Source: Halobacillus ihumii (GTDB taxonomy: Bacteria; Bacillota; Bacilli; Bacillales; Halobacillaceae). From it: a DNA stretch of 64,000 bases. The position numbers and the translations under genes are program-made. The notes under the pieces were generated by a model, which was not told the DNA's origin, ran no database searches, and worked only from the letters and a program-made list of their open reading frames with translations. The stretch is from the NCBI RefSeq assembly GCF_902726645.1, contig NZ_CACVAO010000001.1, forward strand, positions 248,001 through 312,000. Reading direction: 5' to 3'. Below are positions 17,302-25,763 of this stretch, one piece after another; position 1 is the stretch's first letter, and each line of letters starts with the position of its first letter.

Positions 17302-17656
17302 TGAAAGAGGGATTATTCTCCCTTGGGTGTACACTTTAGGCAGTATCCTTATCCTGCTAACCGTCTTTACCGCTGCCCAATATAAAAGTCAAATTCTTTC
17401 CACCCATTCTGTAAAAGAATATTACCAACTTCAAAGTCTCTTTCACTACAGTCATGATCAGCTGTTAGTAAAGATAAACGAGAAAACGGAAGGCGCTAAA
17501 ACGATTTCTGAACAATTCACCCTCCCTTTAGGACAATCTACAGTTGAATGTGCACAGACTATCGGTGGTTATGACTGTAAATGGCAATTAACATTACTAA
17601 CAGGGACTACAAAACAAATTAATCGTTTCTACAAACGAACCAGTGCTGTTCCCTAA
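17270..17656 (+). CDS. comGG: Competence protein ComGG
   Basis: A 128-residue last gene of the comG operon. The N-terminus (NERGIILPWVYTLGSILILLTVF) is a variant prepilin helix, as in B. subtilis ComGG. A single cysteine pair (VECAQ and GYDCKW) lies in the body. The start is taken at ATG 17270, within the end of comGF; an ATG four codons earlier is possible. The ORF ends just before a dispersed repeat element. Confidence 0.84.
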   Translation: MKKYYICLLSNERGIILPWVYTLGSILILLTVFTAAQYKSQILSTHSVKEYYQLQSLFHYSHDQLLVKINEKTEGAKTISEQFTLPLGQSTVECAQTIGGYDCKWQLTLLTGTTKQINRFYKRTSAVP

Positions 17657-17660
17657 TAAG

Positions 17661-17956
17661 AGTCCGGGACAGAACTGAATTATGCATAAAATAATCCGGA
17701 CAATTTTATTTGAATTTATCCGGATTATTTGCATACCAAGAAAGGATTCTACCATCGCTCCGTCAAAATGCTTCGCTTTCCGCGGGCACGGCCTCAGCTT
17801 CCTCGGAAAGCAAAAAGCGCTTTCCTGTGGGATCTTCGACTCGCGCTGTTCCCGCAGGAGTCTACACATTTTGACTGTGCTCATTGTCTGCGTTTATACG
17901 ATTCATTTTTTAATGTTCGTTTTTTGGAATCATTGCTTTACTTATGTCCCAGCCTC
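17661..17956. mobile_element. Dispersed Bacillaceae repeat, long copy
   Basis: A 296-bp non-coding element begins at CCGGGACAG and ends at TGTCCCAGCCTC, whose reverse complement (GAGGCTGGGACA) forms a terminal inverted repeat with the other end. Inside lie an AATAATCCGGA hairpin (about 17690-17730) and a GC-rich core flanked by GTCAAAATG and CATTTTGAC (about 17763-17875). Similar GC-rich repeats are, as I recall, common in Bacillaceae genomes and are often miscalled as short proteins. A shortened copy is at 46525-46705. No transposase is present. Confidence 0.8.
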
Positions 17957-18127
17957 TTTATCTTTCATGCATAATGTATCTCTTTCTCCATAAGACTAAT
18001 ATAACCTCTACTTCATGGGCTATGTAGCTTCTTAAACATATACCTTAGGCCTTGGGTGCCCGGACATAAAACCCAAGGTCCAGGTGATCCATTTCAACAA
18101 AGAAGCGGTATTCACTAACAAGATTTA

Positions 18128-18156
18128 TTTACATTCCCTGAAGGGTCGTTTATAAT
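18128..18156 (+). promoter_or_regulatory. Promoter of yqgY
   Basis: TTTACA (18128-18133), 17 nt, TATAAT (18151-18156), placed about 50 bp before the start codon. The interval between the repeat and this promoter (17957-18127) holds only an 8-bp inverted repeat, CCTTGGGT/ACCCAAGG, near 18050-18081. Confidence 0.75.
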
Positions 18157-18204
18157 ATGAATGATAGTTTAATGATGAAAGATGAAAAAGGAGGGGGAAG
18201 AAGC

Positions 18205-18450
18205 ATGGATCGCATGTTTCGAGTGATGGCGTTTTGGACTGGTATATTTACTGTCATGTTTTATGCTGGCGACATGATGGAAGCTGCATTATTATCTCTC
18301 GTTCAAACTGCCTTTTTCCTTACAATTGGCTACCTTAAACTGTCAGAGCGTATGTATATTTACATATTTTTCTCGTATTTGACAGTATTTATGATTGGAT
18401 TTACTTATTATTCATCATTTATTCTCGTACCGTCTTTCGGTGGTCACTAA
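18205..18450 (+). CDS. yqgY: DUF2626 membrane protein YqgY
   Basis: An 81-residue protein of the DUF2626 family (B. subtilis YqgY), beginning MDRMFRVMAFWTGIF. It has three close hydrophobic segments, so it is a small integral membrane protein of unknown role. The start is taken at ATG 18205 behind AAAGGAGGGGG. The frame extends 16 codons upstream to 18157, but that part overlaps the promoter and Shine-Dalgarno region. Confidence 0.85.
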   Translation: MDRMFRVMAFWTGIFTVMFYAGDMMEAALLSLVQTAFFLTIGYLKLSERMYIYIFFSYLTVFMIGFTYYSSFILVPSFGGH

Positions 18451-18492
18451 AAAGATCCTGTTATCCCTGAGTTGGATAACAGGATCTTTTTA
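18451..18492 (+). terminator. Terminator of yqgY
   Basis: Perfect 16-bp stem AAAGATCCTGTTATCC with GGATAACAGGATCTTT and a T-run, directly after the yqgY stop codon. It also works symmetrically for yqgX on the other strand. Confidence 0.9.
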
Positions 18493-18536
18493 TTTAGATA
18501 CATTCAGAAGAAACCACACTTTCACAGAATTTACAT

Positions 18537-19160
18537 TTAAGTAAAGAATGGATTACTCTTTTTCTCATCGCCAACCGTTGTAGGCAAGCCATGACCAGGG
18601 TATATCTTCATATCATTTCTTAAACTAAACAACTGATCTTGTATACTTCTGGTTAACTCATGGCGATTGCCCCCCGGTAGATCTGTCCTTCCTATCCCCT
18701 GTTGAAACAGCGTGTCGCCTCCTATCGTAAAGCGCTGCTTCCGAAATACAAATGATACGCTGCCGGGAGAATGTCCAGGGGTATGACGTACTTCAAATGT
18801 AAAAGGACCAATTTCTTTCATGCCTGGTTCTAAGGAATGATCTGCACGGCTTGCTTTAATATCTCCTATTTGAAATATGGCAGATCCGTTTAGCGCTGGA
18901 TCTGGAAGCCAATCTGCTTCTGCATCATGTAAGTATACAGGGGCATTATAAGCGCCTCTGGCCTCCTCTACGGCTCCTATATGGTCAAAGTGGGCATGAG
19001 TTAACAAGATCGCCTTTACATTCAATTCCCGTTCAGAAATGAAATTCTGCAATTTGTCAAAGTCTCCACCTGGATCGAATACTAATGCTTGTTTATTTTC
19101 ATAAACAATGTAAGCGTTTGTGGCCATTGGACCTAGTGGCAACCGTGTAATTTTCAACAT
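18537..19160 (-). CDS. yqgX: MBL-fold metallohydrolase YqgX
   Basis: A 207-residue metallo-beta-lactamase-fold hydrolase of the glyoxalase II-like group. It has the metal motif LTHAHFDHIGAV (HxHxDH), a second histidine in RHTPGHSPGSV, and the bridging aspartate in IGGDTLFQQGIGRTD. The substrate is not known; related enzymes act on thioesters or persulfides. The start is taken at ATG 19160 with GAGGTG 6 nt upstream. Longer forms to 19166 or 19211 overlap or precede the ribosome binding site. Confidence 0.9.
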   Translation of the reverse strand: MLKITRLPLGPMATNAYIVYENKQALVFDPGGDFDKLQNFISERELNVKAILLTHAHFDHIGAVEEARGAYNAPVYLHDAEADWLPDPALNGSAIFQIGDIKASRADHSLEPGMKEIGPFTFEVRHTPGHSPGSVSFVFRKQRFTIGGDTLFQQGIGRTDLPGGNRHELTRSIQDQLFSLRNDMKIYPGHGLPTTVGDEKKSNPFFT

Positions 19161-19321
19161 TTCCATCACCTCTATAAAAAGATTTAAAAAAATTTTAGAA
19201 TGGCTCGACAAATCATGTAAGATACTATAGAATGAGTGAGTAATGAAATGAGCTACACACAGTATAACATTTATGAAATGCAGTATGATAATAATGATCT
19301 GGAATTTAGGGGGGCTTATTT

Positions 19322-19486
19322 GTGGTAACAGCTATTATTCTTTTTCTTGTAACAATCCTTTGTGTATGCGCGGTCTTCCGTGAAATTAAAACAAAGAATT
19401 TCTTCGCAGTATTATTTGCGGCAGCATCAGCCCTAGTCTTCGGCTGGTTCTCTGTTATGACAATTTACGCAAACTTATTTGGATAA
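19322..19486 (+). CDS. yqgW: DUF2759 small membrane protein YqgW
   Basis: A 54-residue protein starting at GTG 19322 behind GGGGGG. It is nearly all hydrophobic, with two transmembrane segments separated by a basic turn (FREIKTKNFF), and has the family signature GWFSVMTIYANLFG near the C-terminus. This matches the DUF2759 family (B. subtilis YqgW). Its function is unknown. A strong terminator follows 6 bp after the stop, so it is a monocistronic unit. Confidence 0.82.
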   Translation: MVTAIILFLVTILCVCAVFREIKTKNFFAVLFAAASALVFGWFSVMTIYANLFG

Positions 19487-19492
19487 TGAATA

Positions 19493-19520
19493 ACCGAACT
19501 GTTTGACAGTTCGGTTTTTT
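19493..19520 (+). terminator. Terminator of yqgW
   Basis: Stem ACCGAACTG with CAGTTCGGT and six T residues, 6 bp after the yqgW stop codon. Confidence 0.88.
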
Positions 19521-19572
19521 AGTGAGCATATATAGGATTCTAGAGCCTTATTACATTTCAATCGACAACATT

Positions 19573-19608
19573 GAAAGAGTCTTCCTGTTAAATTAGGAAG
19601 ACTCTTTC
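19573..19608 (-). terminator. Terminator of yqgS
   Basis: A 13-bp stem, AAAGAGTCTTCCT with AGGAAGACTCTTT, just downstream of the yqgS stop codon. Confidence 0.8.
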
Positions 19609-19611
19609 TGC

Positions 19612-21492
19612 TTACTGCTCGCTGTCTTTGTTTGTAAAGTCGTAAAACCTAAACAAATCTCCATAAATAATATTATCCGAATAAGCCAGCTCTTTCTCTA
19701 CTTTTTGTTTGATTGGCTTACATACTTGTTTCTCTGATTGAATAGGTTCTCCAGTTTGTCGGTCGTAACATGTCCCCTCAGTATAGACATATTTTTCAGT
19801 AATGAAGCTTCCATCCCTTAATGCAGTGAACTTTTGTTGATCTTCCAGAAACATGTCTGTACCGAAAGATAAGTCTTTTTCAGCCTCTATCCCTAGAAGG
19901 CTTAATAAAGTGGGCTTAACATCGATCTGTCCCACAACCTCGTCGCGAATCTCTCCATTTTCATAACCGGGTATATGAATCATAAATGGCACGCGTTGCA
20001 GTTGAATATGCTGATAAGGAGTAATTTCCTTATTTAAAAAGTCCCCCATTGCACTATTGTGGAACTCACTAATGCCATAGTGGTCTCCCATTAGGATAAT
20101 AATGGAGTCCTTATAGATCCCGGCATCTTTTAGTTGCTGAAAGAATTTCTCGAGAGCCTCATCGGTATAACGAGCGGTTTGGAAATAACTATTCAGCGTC
20201 TCTGAACTTGAATCGTACTTGTCAATATTTGCTTCTTCTTCCGGCAGTTCAAACGGAAAATGATTGGTGAGAGTTATAAATTTACTATAAAAAGGTTCTT
20301 CCTGCTGCTTCAGTTCATCAATCGATTGGGAGAAAAATGCCTTGTCACCAAGCCCCCACCCGAATGAATTTTCTGGCGTTACTTCATACGCCTGTTCACC
20401 ATAAAACTTATCGTAACCCATCGTATCGTACATAACATCTCGGTTCCAGAAACTCTTATTGTTAGCATGAAACACGGATGTCGTGTATCCTTCACGATTT
20501 AGGATCTCAGGTAAAGCATGATACTCATTTTGAGCATGTGTGAAATATACAGCGCCCCTGCCCAAAGGATAAAGCGAGTTTTCTACAATAAACTCTGAGT
20601 CTGACGTTTTTCCTTGAGCAGTTTGGTGATAAAAGTTCTTAAACCAAATCGTTTCTTCACTCTCTTTTAAATCGTTAAGAAACGGTGTAGTTTCCTTTCC
20701 ATTGATTTCTGAATCCAATAGAAAGTTTTGGAATGACTCTATACTAACAAAAATAACGTTTTTGTCTTCAGCAATTCCAAACAGTTCGGATTTTTCTTCA
20801 GTATCGGAATTTTGATTAATATAGTTTTTAATTTCACTAATCTCACTGCTGTCTGCGAAGACACGCTGTGCCTTAGTTTTCGTTTGCATCATAGCATCAT
20901 AAACATGATAGTTATACACACCGATGTTCTTCACTAAATACTCACGGTCAAAGGCGCGTACAAACAGCATCGGCCGTTCTAATTCAGCAAGTGCAACATT
21001 CCCAGATAACATTAGAAAGGTGACGGCTGTTGCCGCAATCTTTCCGCTTTTTGAAAAATTCACGGTCATATCCATTGTTTTTTTACTCGTAAGGATCCAA
21101 ATGATCACCAAATCAGCAAATAACAACAAATCCCCTAAATGAATCAATGTAAAGATACTTGTCGTTAAATCTGCGGCGTTGTCTCCTTGAAATAAGACAG
21201 GAATGGTAATGAAGTCGGTAAAGTTTCTATAAAATAGCAAGTTTATATAAAGAATGAAAGAACCGATTACAGCGGTCCACCTTAAATATTTCATTTGATT
21301 TTTCGGTTTCAACCAAACACTAATGGCAAAAATTAAATAAGCACTAGCTATTGGGTTGAAAAACAAGATAAATTCCTGCAATGCATTTTCTATAGTTAGT
21401 TCAAACATGAACCTGTACACAAAATAGGTTTTTAAACCAAATAGAAAAGAGGCAATAACGAATAACGGTATTCGCGGCTTGTTCCATTGCAT
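19612..21492 (-). CDS. yqgS: Lipoteichoic acid synthase-like protein YqgS
   Basis: A 626-residue LtaS-type enzyme. Five N-terminal transmembrane helices (to about residue 185) are followed by an extracellular sulfatase-like catalytic domain. The domain contains VIFVSIESFQNF with the expected metal site, the nucleophile Thr in HQTAQGKTSDSEF, LMGDHYGI and a late GTDMF motif. LtaS enzymes polymerise glycerol phosphate from phosphatidylglycerol; B. subtilis YqgS is one of several paralogues. The start is taken at ATG 21492, 8 nt behind GGAGGAGG. An upstream ATG at 21519 lacks a site. Confidence 0.92.
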   Translation of the reverse strand: MQWNKPRIPLFVIASFLFGLKTYFVYRFMFELTIENALQEFILFFNPIASAYLIFAISVWLKPKNQMKYLRWTAVIGSFILYINLLFYRNFTDFITIPVLFQGDNAADLTTSIFTLIHLGDLLLFADLVIIWILTSKKTMDMTVNFSKSGKIAATAVTFLMLSGNVALAELERPMLFVRAFDREYLVKNIGVYNYHVYDAMMQTKTKAQRVFADSSEISEIKNYINQNSDTEEKSELFGIAEDKNVIFVSIESFQNFLLDSEINGKETTPFLNDLKESEETIWFKNFYHQTAQGKTSDSEFIVENSLYPLGRGAVYFTHAQNEYHALPEILNREGYTTSVFHANNKSFWNRDVMYDTMGYDKFYGEQAYEVTPENSFGWGLGDKAFFSQSIDELKQQEEPFYSKFITLTNHFPFELPEEEANIDKYDSSSETLNSYFQTARYTDEALEKFFQQLKDAGIYKDSIIILMGDHYGISEFHNSAMGDFLNKEITPYQHIQLQRVPFMIHIPGYENGEIRDEVVGQIDVKPTLLSLLGIEAEKDLSFGTDMFLEDQQKFTALRDGSFITEKYVYTEGTCYDRQTGEPIQSEKQVCKPIKQKVEKELAYSDNIIYGDLFRFYDFTNKDSEQ

Positions 21493-21697
21493 CAAAAGTT
21501 CCTCCTCCATCCAATGCATTCATAAATATTACATATGATTTACTTGGGCATTATCTCTCTTTAATAAATTCCACGTATCATTGTTATTAAACTGGTTCCT
21601 AGTATATGACGAAAAAAACCCCAAAAAAGTTTCATGTTTTTTTAATGGATTTACTCATCTATTTTACTTGAAGCCTTTCAAAAAAGATACCTACATG

Positions 21698-21734
21698 AAA
21701 AGGAAAAGAAGCCCAATTATGGCTTCTTTTCCTA
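21698..21734 (-). terminator. Terminator of the yqgQ-glcK operon
   Basis: Stem AGGAAAAGAAGCC with GGCTTCTTTTCCT overlapping the end of glcK. The minus strand continues with T-rich sequence. Confidence 0.75.
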
Positions 21735-22685
21735 AAGGTTTTCTTTAACTAAATATGCACCGCCGATTACTCCGGCATCATTCCCTAGTTCAGCAATTTC
21801 AAAGGTGCAAGCTTTAATAGTACGAGGTAACGCATATAATTGAAATGTTTCCTTAAGGGGGGTTAACAATTGAGCTCCGGCTTTTGAAACTCCCCCTCCG
21901 ATTATGATCTTATTCGGATTCACGGCAATAGCCAAATTAGCAATCGCTAATCCAAGTGTATCCGTAACAGATTCAAGGACTTTTTTGGCTCCAGGGTCAT
22001 CATCAGCTGCTGCCTGAAAAACCTTCTTTGCCGTCATGTCTTTCACTTTATTTAAGGAGGAGTCCGGGAAAGCAGTTAAAACTTCTTTTGCTTTCCTAAC
22101 GATTGCTGTTGCCGAAGTTTCCGTTTCAAGACATCCAGATTTCCCACAGTTACAAGGAGCGCCTCCATGGGGAATCACAGTCATATGCCCAATTTCAGCA
22201 GCCATGCCATTAGCTCCGCTTATAATTTGACCGTTAGCAATGATACCTCCCCCAACACCAGTCCCGAGTGTTACAGCAATCACATTCTCAGCCCCATTAC
22301 CTGCACCGAGCCAATTTTCACCGAGAGCAGCTAAATTAGCATCGTTATCTACCCATACAGAGTATCCCGACAGCTCGGACAACTCGTTTCCGAAATCATA
22401 ATCTTCCCAGCCAATATTTACAGCGACGTAAATAAAGCCCGTTTTAGTATTAATGAACCCTGGAGCCCCAACTCCAATTCCCAAAATATTGGACTTATGT
22501 ATATTCAATTCAGAACGAGCCGCTTCTATTGCTTCCTGTATATCACCTGCAATATGTTTACCTCGTTCACTTTTATTAGTTGGTATTTCCCACTTTTTAA
22601 TAATTTCACCTTCGGTTGAAAGCACAGCAAGTTTTATCGTTGTGCCCCCAATGTCAACCCCAAAACAATACTTGTCATTGCTCAT
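21732..22685 (-). CDS. glcK: Glucokinase (ROK family)
   Basis: A 317-residue ROK-family kinase. It has the N-terminal phosphate-binding motif GVDIGGTTIKLAVL, a substrate loop with WVDNDANLAALGE, and the zinc-binding signature GHMTVIPHGGAPCNCG followed by CLETE. This is the B. subtilis-type glucokinase that phosphorylates glucose in the cytoplasm. It overlaps the upstream yqgQ by 4 bp and is translationally coupled to it, as in B. subtilis. Confidence 0.95.
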   Translation of the reverse strand: MSNDKYCFGVDIGGTTIKLAVLSTEGEIIKKWEIPTNKSERGKHIAGDIQEAIEAARSELNIHKSNILGIGVGAPGFINTKTGFIYVAVNIGWEDYDFGNELSELSGYSVWVDNDANLAALGENWLGAGNGAENVIAVTLGTGVGGGIIANGQIISGANGMAAEIGHMTVIPHGGAPCNCGKSGCLETETSATAIVRKAKEVLTAFPDSSLNKVKDMTAKKVFQAAADDDPGAKKVLESVTDTLGLAIANLAIAVNPNKIIIGGGVSKAGAQLLTPLKETFQLYALPRTIKACTFEIAELGNDAGVIGGAYLVKENL

Positions 22686-22900
22686 TTACTTGCCTCTCCT
22701 TTATGGTCATCTTGCATTTTAGCGATTTCAGTCCGTAGTAACAAAATCGCCATTTTATAATCTTCCCCTGTAATACACTGCGATCGATTTAATTCCTTTA
22801 TCTCTTGTTCCATTAGCTGGAGTTCCGCCAAGCGGTCTCCTACATAAATAAAAGTTCCGAACTGTTTTAAAAATTGCTGAATATCATAAATTGTTCTCAT
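22682..22900 (-). CDS. yqgQ: YqgQ family (DUF910) small protein
   Basis: A 72-residue helical protein of the DUF910/YqgQ family, beginning MRTIYDIQQFLKQFGTFIYV. The family has a three-helix fold and a suggested nucleic-acid-binding role, but the function is not established. The start is taken at ATG 22900 behind AAAAGGTGATAATA. It overlaps glcK by 4 bp. Confidence 0.88.
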   Translation of the reverse strand: MRTIYDIQQFLKQFGTFIYVGDRLAELQLMEQEIKELNRSQCITGEDYKMAILLLRTEIAKMQDDHKGEASK

Positions 22901-22923
22901 TATTATCACCTTTTTTCATTATA

Positions 22924-23064
22924 TCAGTGAAGTATAGGAATGAAAATGTAAAAACCACCCCTTATGTGCTGAAGCGAGTCTTTTGCCTGAAGATTTTCAT
23001 GGTGCCTTACAATCTCCTCTACTACTGTAGGGTCCAAGGCTGATCCTTTTAATTCATATAGTTT
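22924..23064 (-). pseudogene. Possible remnant of an HD-domain gene
   Basis: A minus-strand open stretch without a start codon encodes KLYELKGSALDP followed by TVVEEIVRHHENLQ. The latter resembles the helix ending in the HHE motif of HD-GYP domains, where GSGYP should follow; here the text continues as AKDSLQHI and then loses similarity. It sits directly upstream of yqgQ. With under 50 residues the match is weak, and chance is possible. The rest of the gap to 23261 shows nothing I can identify. Confidence 0.25.
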
Positions 23065-23261
23065 CTATTTTCCTGCATGTAAATTCCTTCATTCACATAA
23101 GTTTTATACAACCCATTTATTAACTCACTAATGGTCCTAGGTGGACTGATTGAACTATCCGGGAGACCTTCTCAACGATTATCCGATAGCTGTTATTGGA
23201 CAAGTCATGCCTATAACCATGTAAATACTAACTTATTTTTTCAATAAAGGAGATGCTTGAC

Positions 23262-24113
23262 ATGAAACACATATGGATGTTTGCCTTTATAGGGTTTTTA
23301 GCCATTGTATTCTCTTATTTATTCATGAGCTCAGAAGACCTGGCAGTTATTCAATACTTTCCTATTGATGAAACCCATCACTTCACGGAGGCTCAGACCA
23401 CTATTACGACTTCCAATGATGAAAAAAACGACCAAATAAGCTGGAATATATCTTCCTCCAGTAATGAACCGATGTATTTACGTCAGGATGTTTCTCTTTT
23501 ATATGTAAATGGACGATTAAAAGGCGTAGTGAATAAATGGAAAGAAAACGCCCAGCACCTGGAGAAAAAATCAACTCTTCAGAGCGAAGATAGTAAAAAG
23601 TATGAGGCAATTTCCTTTCACCATGGCGAAATTCATGAAGATAACGGGGAGATAAAAAGCATACAAGCCACCTCAAACGATACTTTATACCTGATTGATT
23701 CCCCACATTCAAAAGAAGATTCCTTTCAAGAGCCGCAGTCAAACGAAGAAAAAGAGTGGGCAAAAAAATTGGACCATGCCATTCAACAGCAATTAGAAGC
23801 TCAGTGGGACGAGCTTCTAAGCTATTATCAAATCCCGCGAGAGAAATATATACACGTTCCTTTAACAGGTCTTTCTGACTTTAGTGAAGAGCATACCTTC
23901 CCAGGGACTACGGCAGCAGACTTTGACCGAATCCTTGGTCAACTTTGGGAAGGGTTATACAAGAACTATGTGATCGGGATTGAAGACTCTGAAACAAAGC
24001 ATCCGATTCAAAGCTATATCCCCCTTTTGCTTCTAGATAAAAACGGGAAGCATTTAATCGTTTTATACGAGGACGATGCGGGGAACAAACATCAACTCAT
24101 TCAATACTATTGA
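23262..24113 (+). CDS. Unknown membrane-anchored extracytoplasmic protein
   Basis: A 283-residue protein that I do not recognise. A single N-terminal hydrophobic segment (MKHIWMFAFIGFLAIVFSYLF) has no lipobox cysteine, so the protein is probably anchored by an uncleaved helix with the rest outside the cell. The middle (about 95-175) is rich in E, K, S and Q. The C-terminal half has a mixed alpha/beta look (YIPLLLLDKNGKHLIVLYED). The start is taken at ATG 23262 behind AAGGAG; an ATG three codons earlier abuts the site. It is convergent with gluP and overlaps its end by 7 bp. It has no counterpart at this place in B. subtilis. Confidence 0.75.
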   Translation: MKHIWMFAFIGFLAIVFSYLFMSSEDLAVIQYFPIDETHHFTEAQTTITTSNDEKNDQISWNISSSSNEPMYLRQDVSLLYVNGRLKGVVNKWKENAQHLEKKSTLQSEDSKKYEAISFHHGEIHEDNGEIKSIQATSNDTLYLIDSPHSKEDSFQEPQSNEEKEWAKKLDHAIQQQLEAQWDELLSYYQIPREKYIHVPLTGLSDFSEEHTFPGTTAADFDRILGQLWEGLYKNYVIGIEDSETKHPIQSYIPLLLLDKNGKHLIVLYEDDAGNKHQLIQYY

Positions 24114-25639
24114 TCAAAACTTTCCTTTAGCTTTTGAAACTGTTCACGCTCAGGTTTTAATCGTGCTGCTTTGTTTGCAAGTGTTTCAGCCTTTTCTGCC
24201 TTCCCAGCCTGTCGATACAGCAACGCTAAATTATAGTGTGCTTCAGCAAACTCAGGATCTAAATCAGTGACGCGGACTAGATCTTCGACCGCCTTGGCGT
24301 ACTGTTCGGTTTTTGTGTAGGCATAGGACCTATTAAAAAGTAATTCAGCTTGATAGTCACCCGGGTTACTAAGGGCATCTGTTGTCATACTTATCGCTTC
24401 TCGATAATTTTGCTCCTCTATTAAGTTTTGAGAAAGTTGAACTTGAACGAGGGCATAAGATCGATTATCCACCTGTTGAATTCCAAAAAAGAGCATCAGT
24501 CCCATCGAGACCGTATAAATTAAAACGGCCACAGTTTGGAGCAACCATTGTTTCTTTTTAGGAAGATTGCATATAGCAGAAGCGATAAATCCGCCTATTA
24601 AACCTCCCATGTGGGCACCATTATCGACTTGAGGAACGAGCAGACCGAAAGCAAGGTTTATTCCGATCACAATAAATAAATTATAACCCATTGTTCGAAG
24701 AAACAACCTTTTGTAATGTACACCGAAATATAACAAAGCGCCGAATAAGCCGAAAATAGCCCCGGAAGCGCCTGCAGCAACTTGAGGATTTAGCATAAAG
24801 CTGGCTATTCCGCCGAAAATACCAGCCATGAAATAGATCCATGTAAACCGGAGAGTTCCATAAATTCGCTCTACAGCTGTACCCAGGTAGTATAACGCCA
24901 ACATATTCATGAGCAGATGAAGAGTCCCTATATGAAGAAACATCGAACTTAGAATACGCCACCATTCGCCGTTGACAATTGCTGGATTATACTTGGCTCC
25001 ATATTCAATCAGCGTAACAATGGATGTAGAACTGCCTTTAAACTCAATAAATAAGTACATCAATACGTTTAACACCAGTAACACGTAGGTCAACAAAGGT
25101 TTTCCAAATGTAAAGATGGCCTGCGTTTCACGCTTTCTTTTACGTTGGCTTCCTTTCATAAGATGTTTCAAGTAATGAACTTGAGTTTCTGCTTCCTGTT
25201 CGCTTACTTCCAGCGACCATTCAGGAGGAGTCATTCCTAACCCATCGTATAAGCTATGAATGCCTTCTCGTTTATGATCATCATCTAAATAAACAATATT
25301 TGTGTTTGTATTAAGAGGAAGCTGGTCTTTATTAATATTTTCCCATTCGTCAACTGGAGGGTATTGAGAAATATAGAGACAATGAACTACAACCTTTTTA
25401 TTGCGGAACAACCGTCGATTTTGCTTGATTTGTAAATGAATGTTTTCCAAGTCACGGATTAATTGGTTACGCCAATCAAATTGAGCATGGTAAAGCCGGA
25501 AAACATGTGTTTTTCCCTTTATATCTTTTTCAAGCCATATTTCACTACTAGTATTATTTACATGTAATACCTCGCAATCTTGACTATTGACAAGATCCTG
25601 TGCGATTTTCCATAAAAAATATTCCTGTTTGATATACAA
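24107..25639 (-). CDS. gluP: Rhomboid-family intramembrane serine protease GluP
   Basis: A 510-residue three-part protein. A cytosolic N-terminal domain (about residues 1-175) is followed by a rhomboid core of about seven helices, with WWRILSSMFLHIGTLHLLMNM, the catalytic serine in GASGAIFG and the partner histidine in NGAHMGGLIGG. A C-terminal TPR region follows (NRSYAYTKTEQYAKAVEDL, then EAHYNLALLYRQAGK). The family cleaves transmembrane substrates within the membrane. The start is taken at TTG 25639, placed well behind GGGGAGGGGAG. It gives MYIKQEYFLWKIA, which aligns with B. subtilis GluP; a GTG at 25657 overlaps the site. Confidence 0.93.
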   Translation of the reverse strand: MYIKQEYFLWKIAQDLVNSQDCEVLHVNNTSSEIWLEKDIKGKTHVFRLYHAQFDWRNQLIRDLENIHLQIKQNRRLFRNKKVVVHCLYISQYPPVDEWENINKDQLPLNTNTNIVYLDDDHKREGIHSLYDGLGMTPPEWSLEVSEQEAETQVHYLKHLMKGSQRKRKRETQAIFTFGKPLLTYVLLVLNVLMYLFIEFKGSSTSIVTLIEYGAKYNPAIVNGEWWRILSSMFLHIGTLHLLMNMLALYYLGTAVERIYGTLRFTWIYFMAGIFGGIASFMLNPQVAAGASGAIFGLFGALLYFGVHYKRLFLRTMGYNLFIVIGINLAFGLLVPQVDNGAHMGGLIGGFIASAICNLPKKKQWLLQTVAVLIYTVSMGLMLFFGIQQVDNRSYALVQVQLSQNLIEEQNYREAISMTTDALSNPGDYQAELLFNRSYAYTKTEQYAKAVEDLVRVTDLDPEFAEAHYNLALLYRQAGKAEKAETLANKAARLKPEREQFQKLKESFDQ

Positions 25640-25727
25640 ATTTTCTCCCCTCCCCACTCTCCCTTATCATAGCACGTAGCACTAGTATGAAGCGAAGCAC
25701 TTGTTCAATGAATGGTATCATAAACGA

Positions 25728-25763
25728 AAACCGGACTGTCAGTTAATCTGACAGTCCGGTTTA
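25728..25763. terminator. Terminator between yqgO-like gene and gluP
   Basis: A 12-bp perfect stem, CCGGACTGTCAG with CTGACAGTCCGG, followed by T-rich sequence on both strands, and overlapping the stop codon of the small gene at 25761. Confidence 0.85.

Noticed and set aside
17597..17993. Overlapping open frames on both strands of up to 103 codons
   Set aside because: They lie in the dispersed repeat element, lack ribosome binding sites, and have no protein-like pattern.
18045..18085. Inverted repeat CCTTGGGT/ACCCAAGG as a terminator
   Set aside because: It has no T-run on either strand and no gene ending beside it apart from the repeat element.
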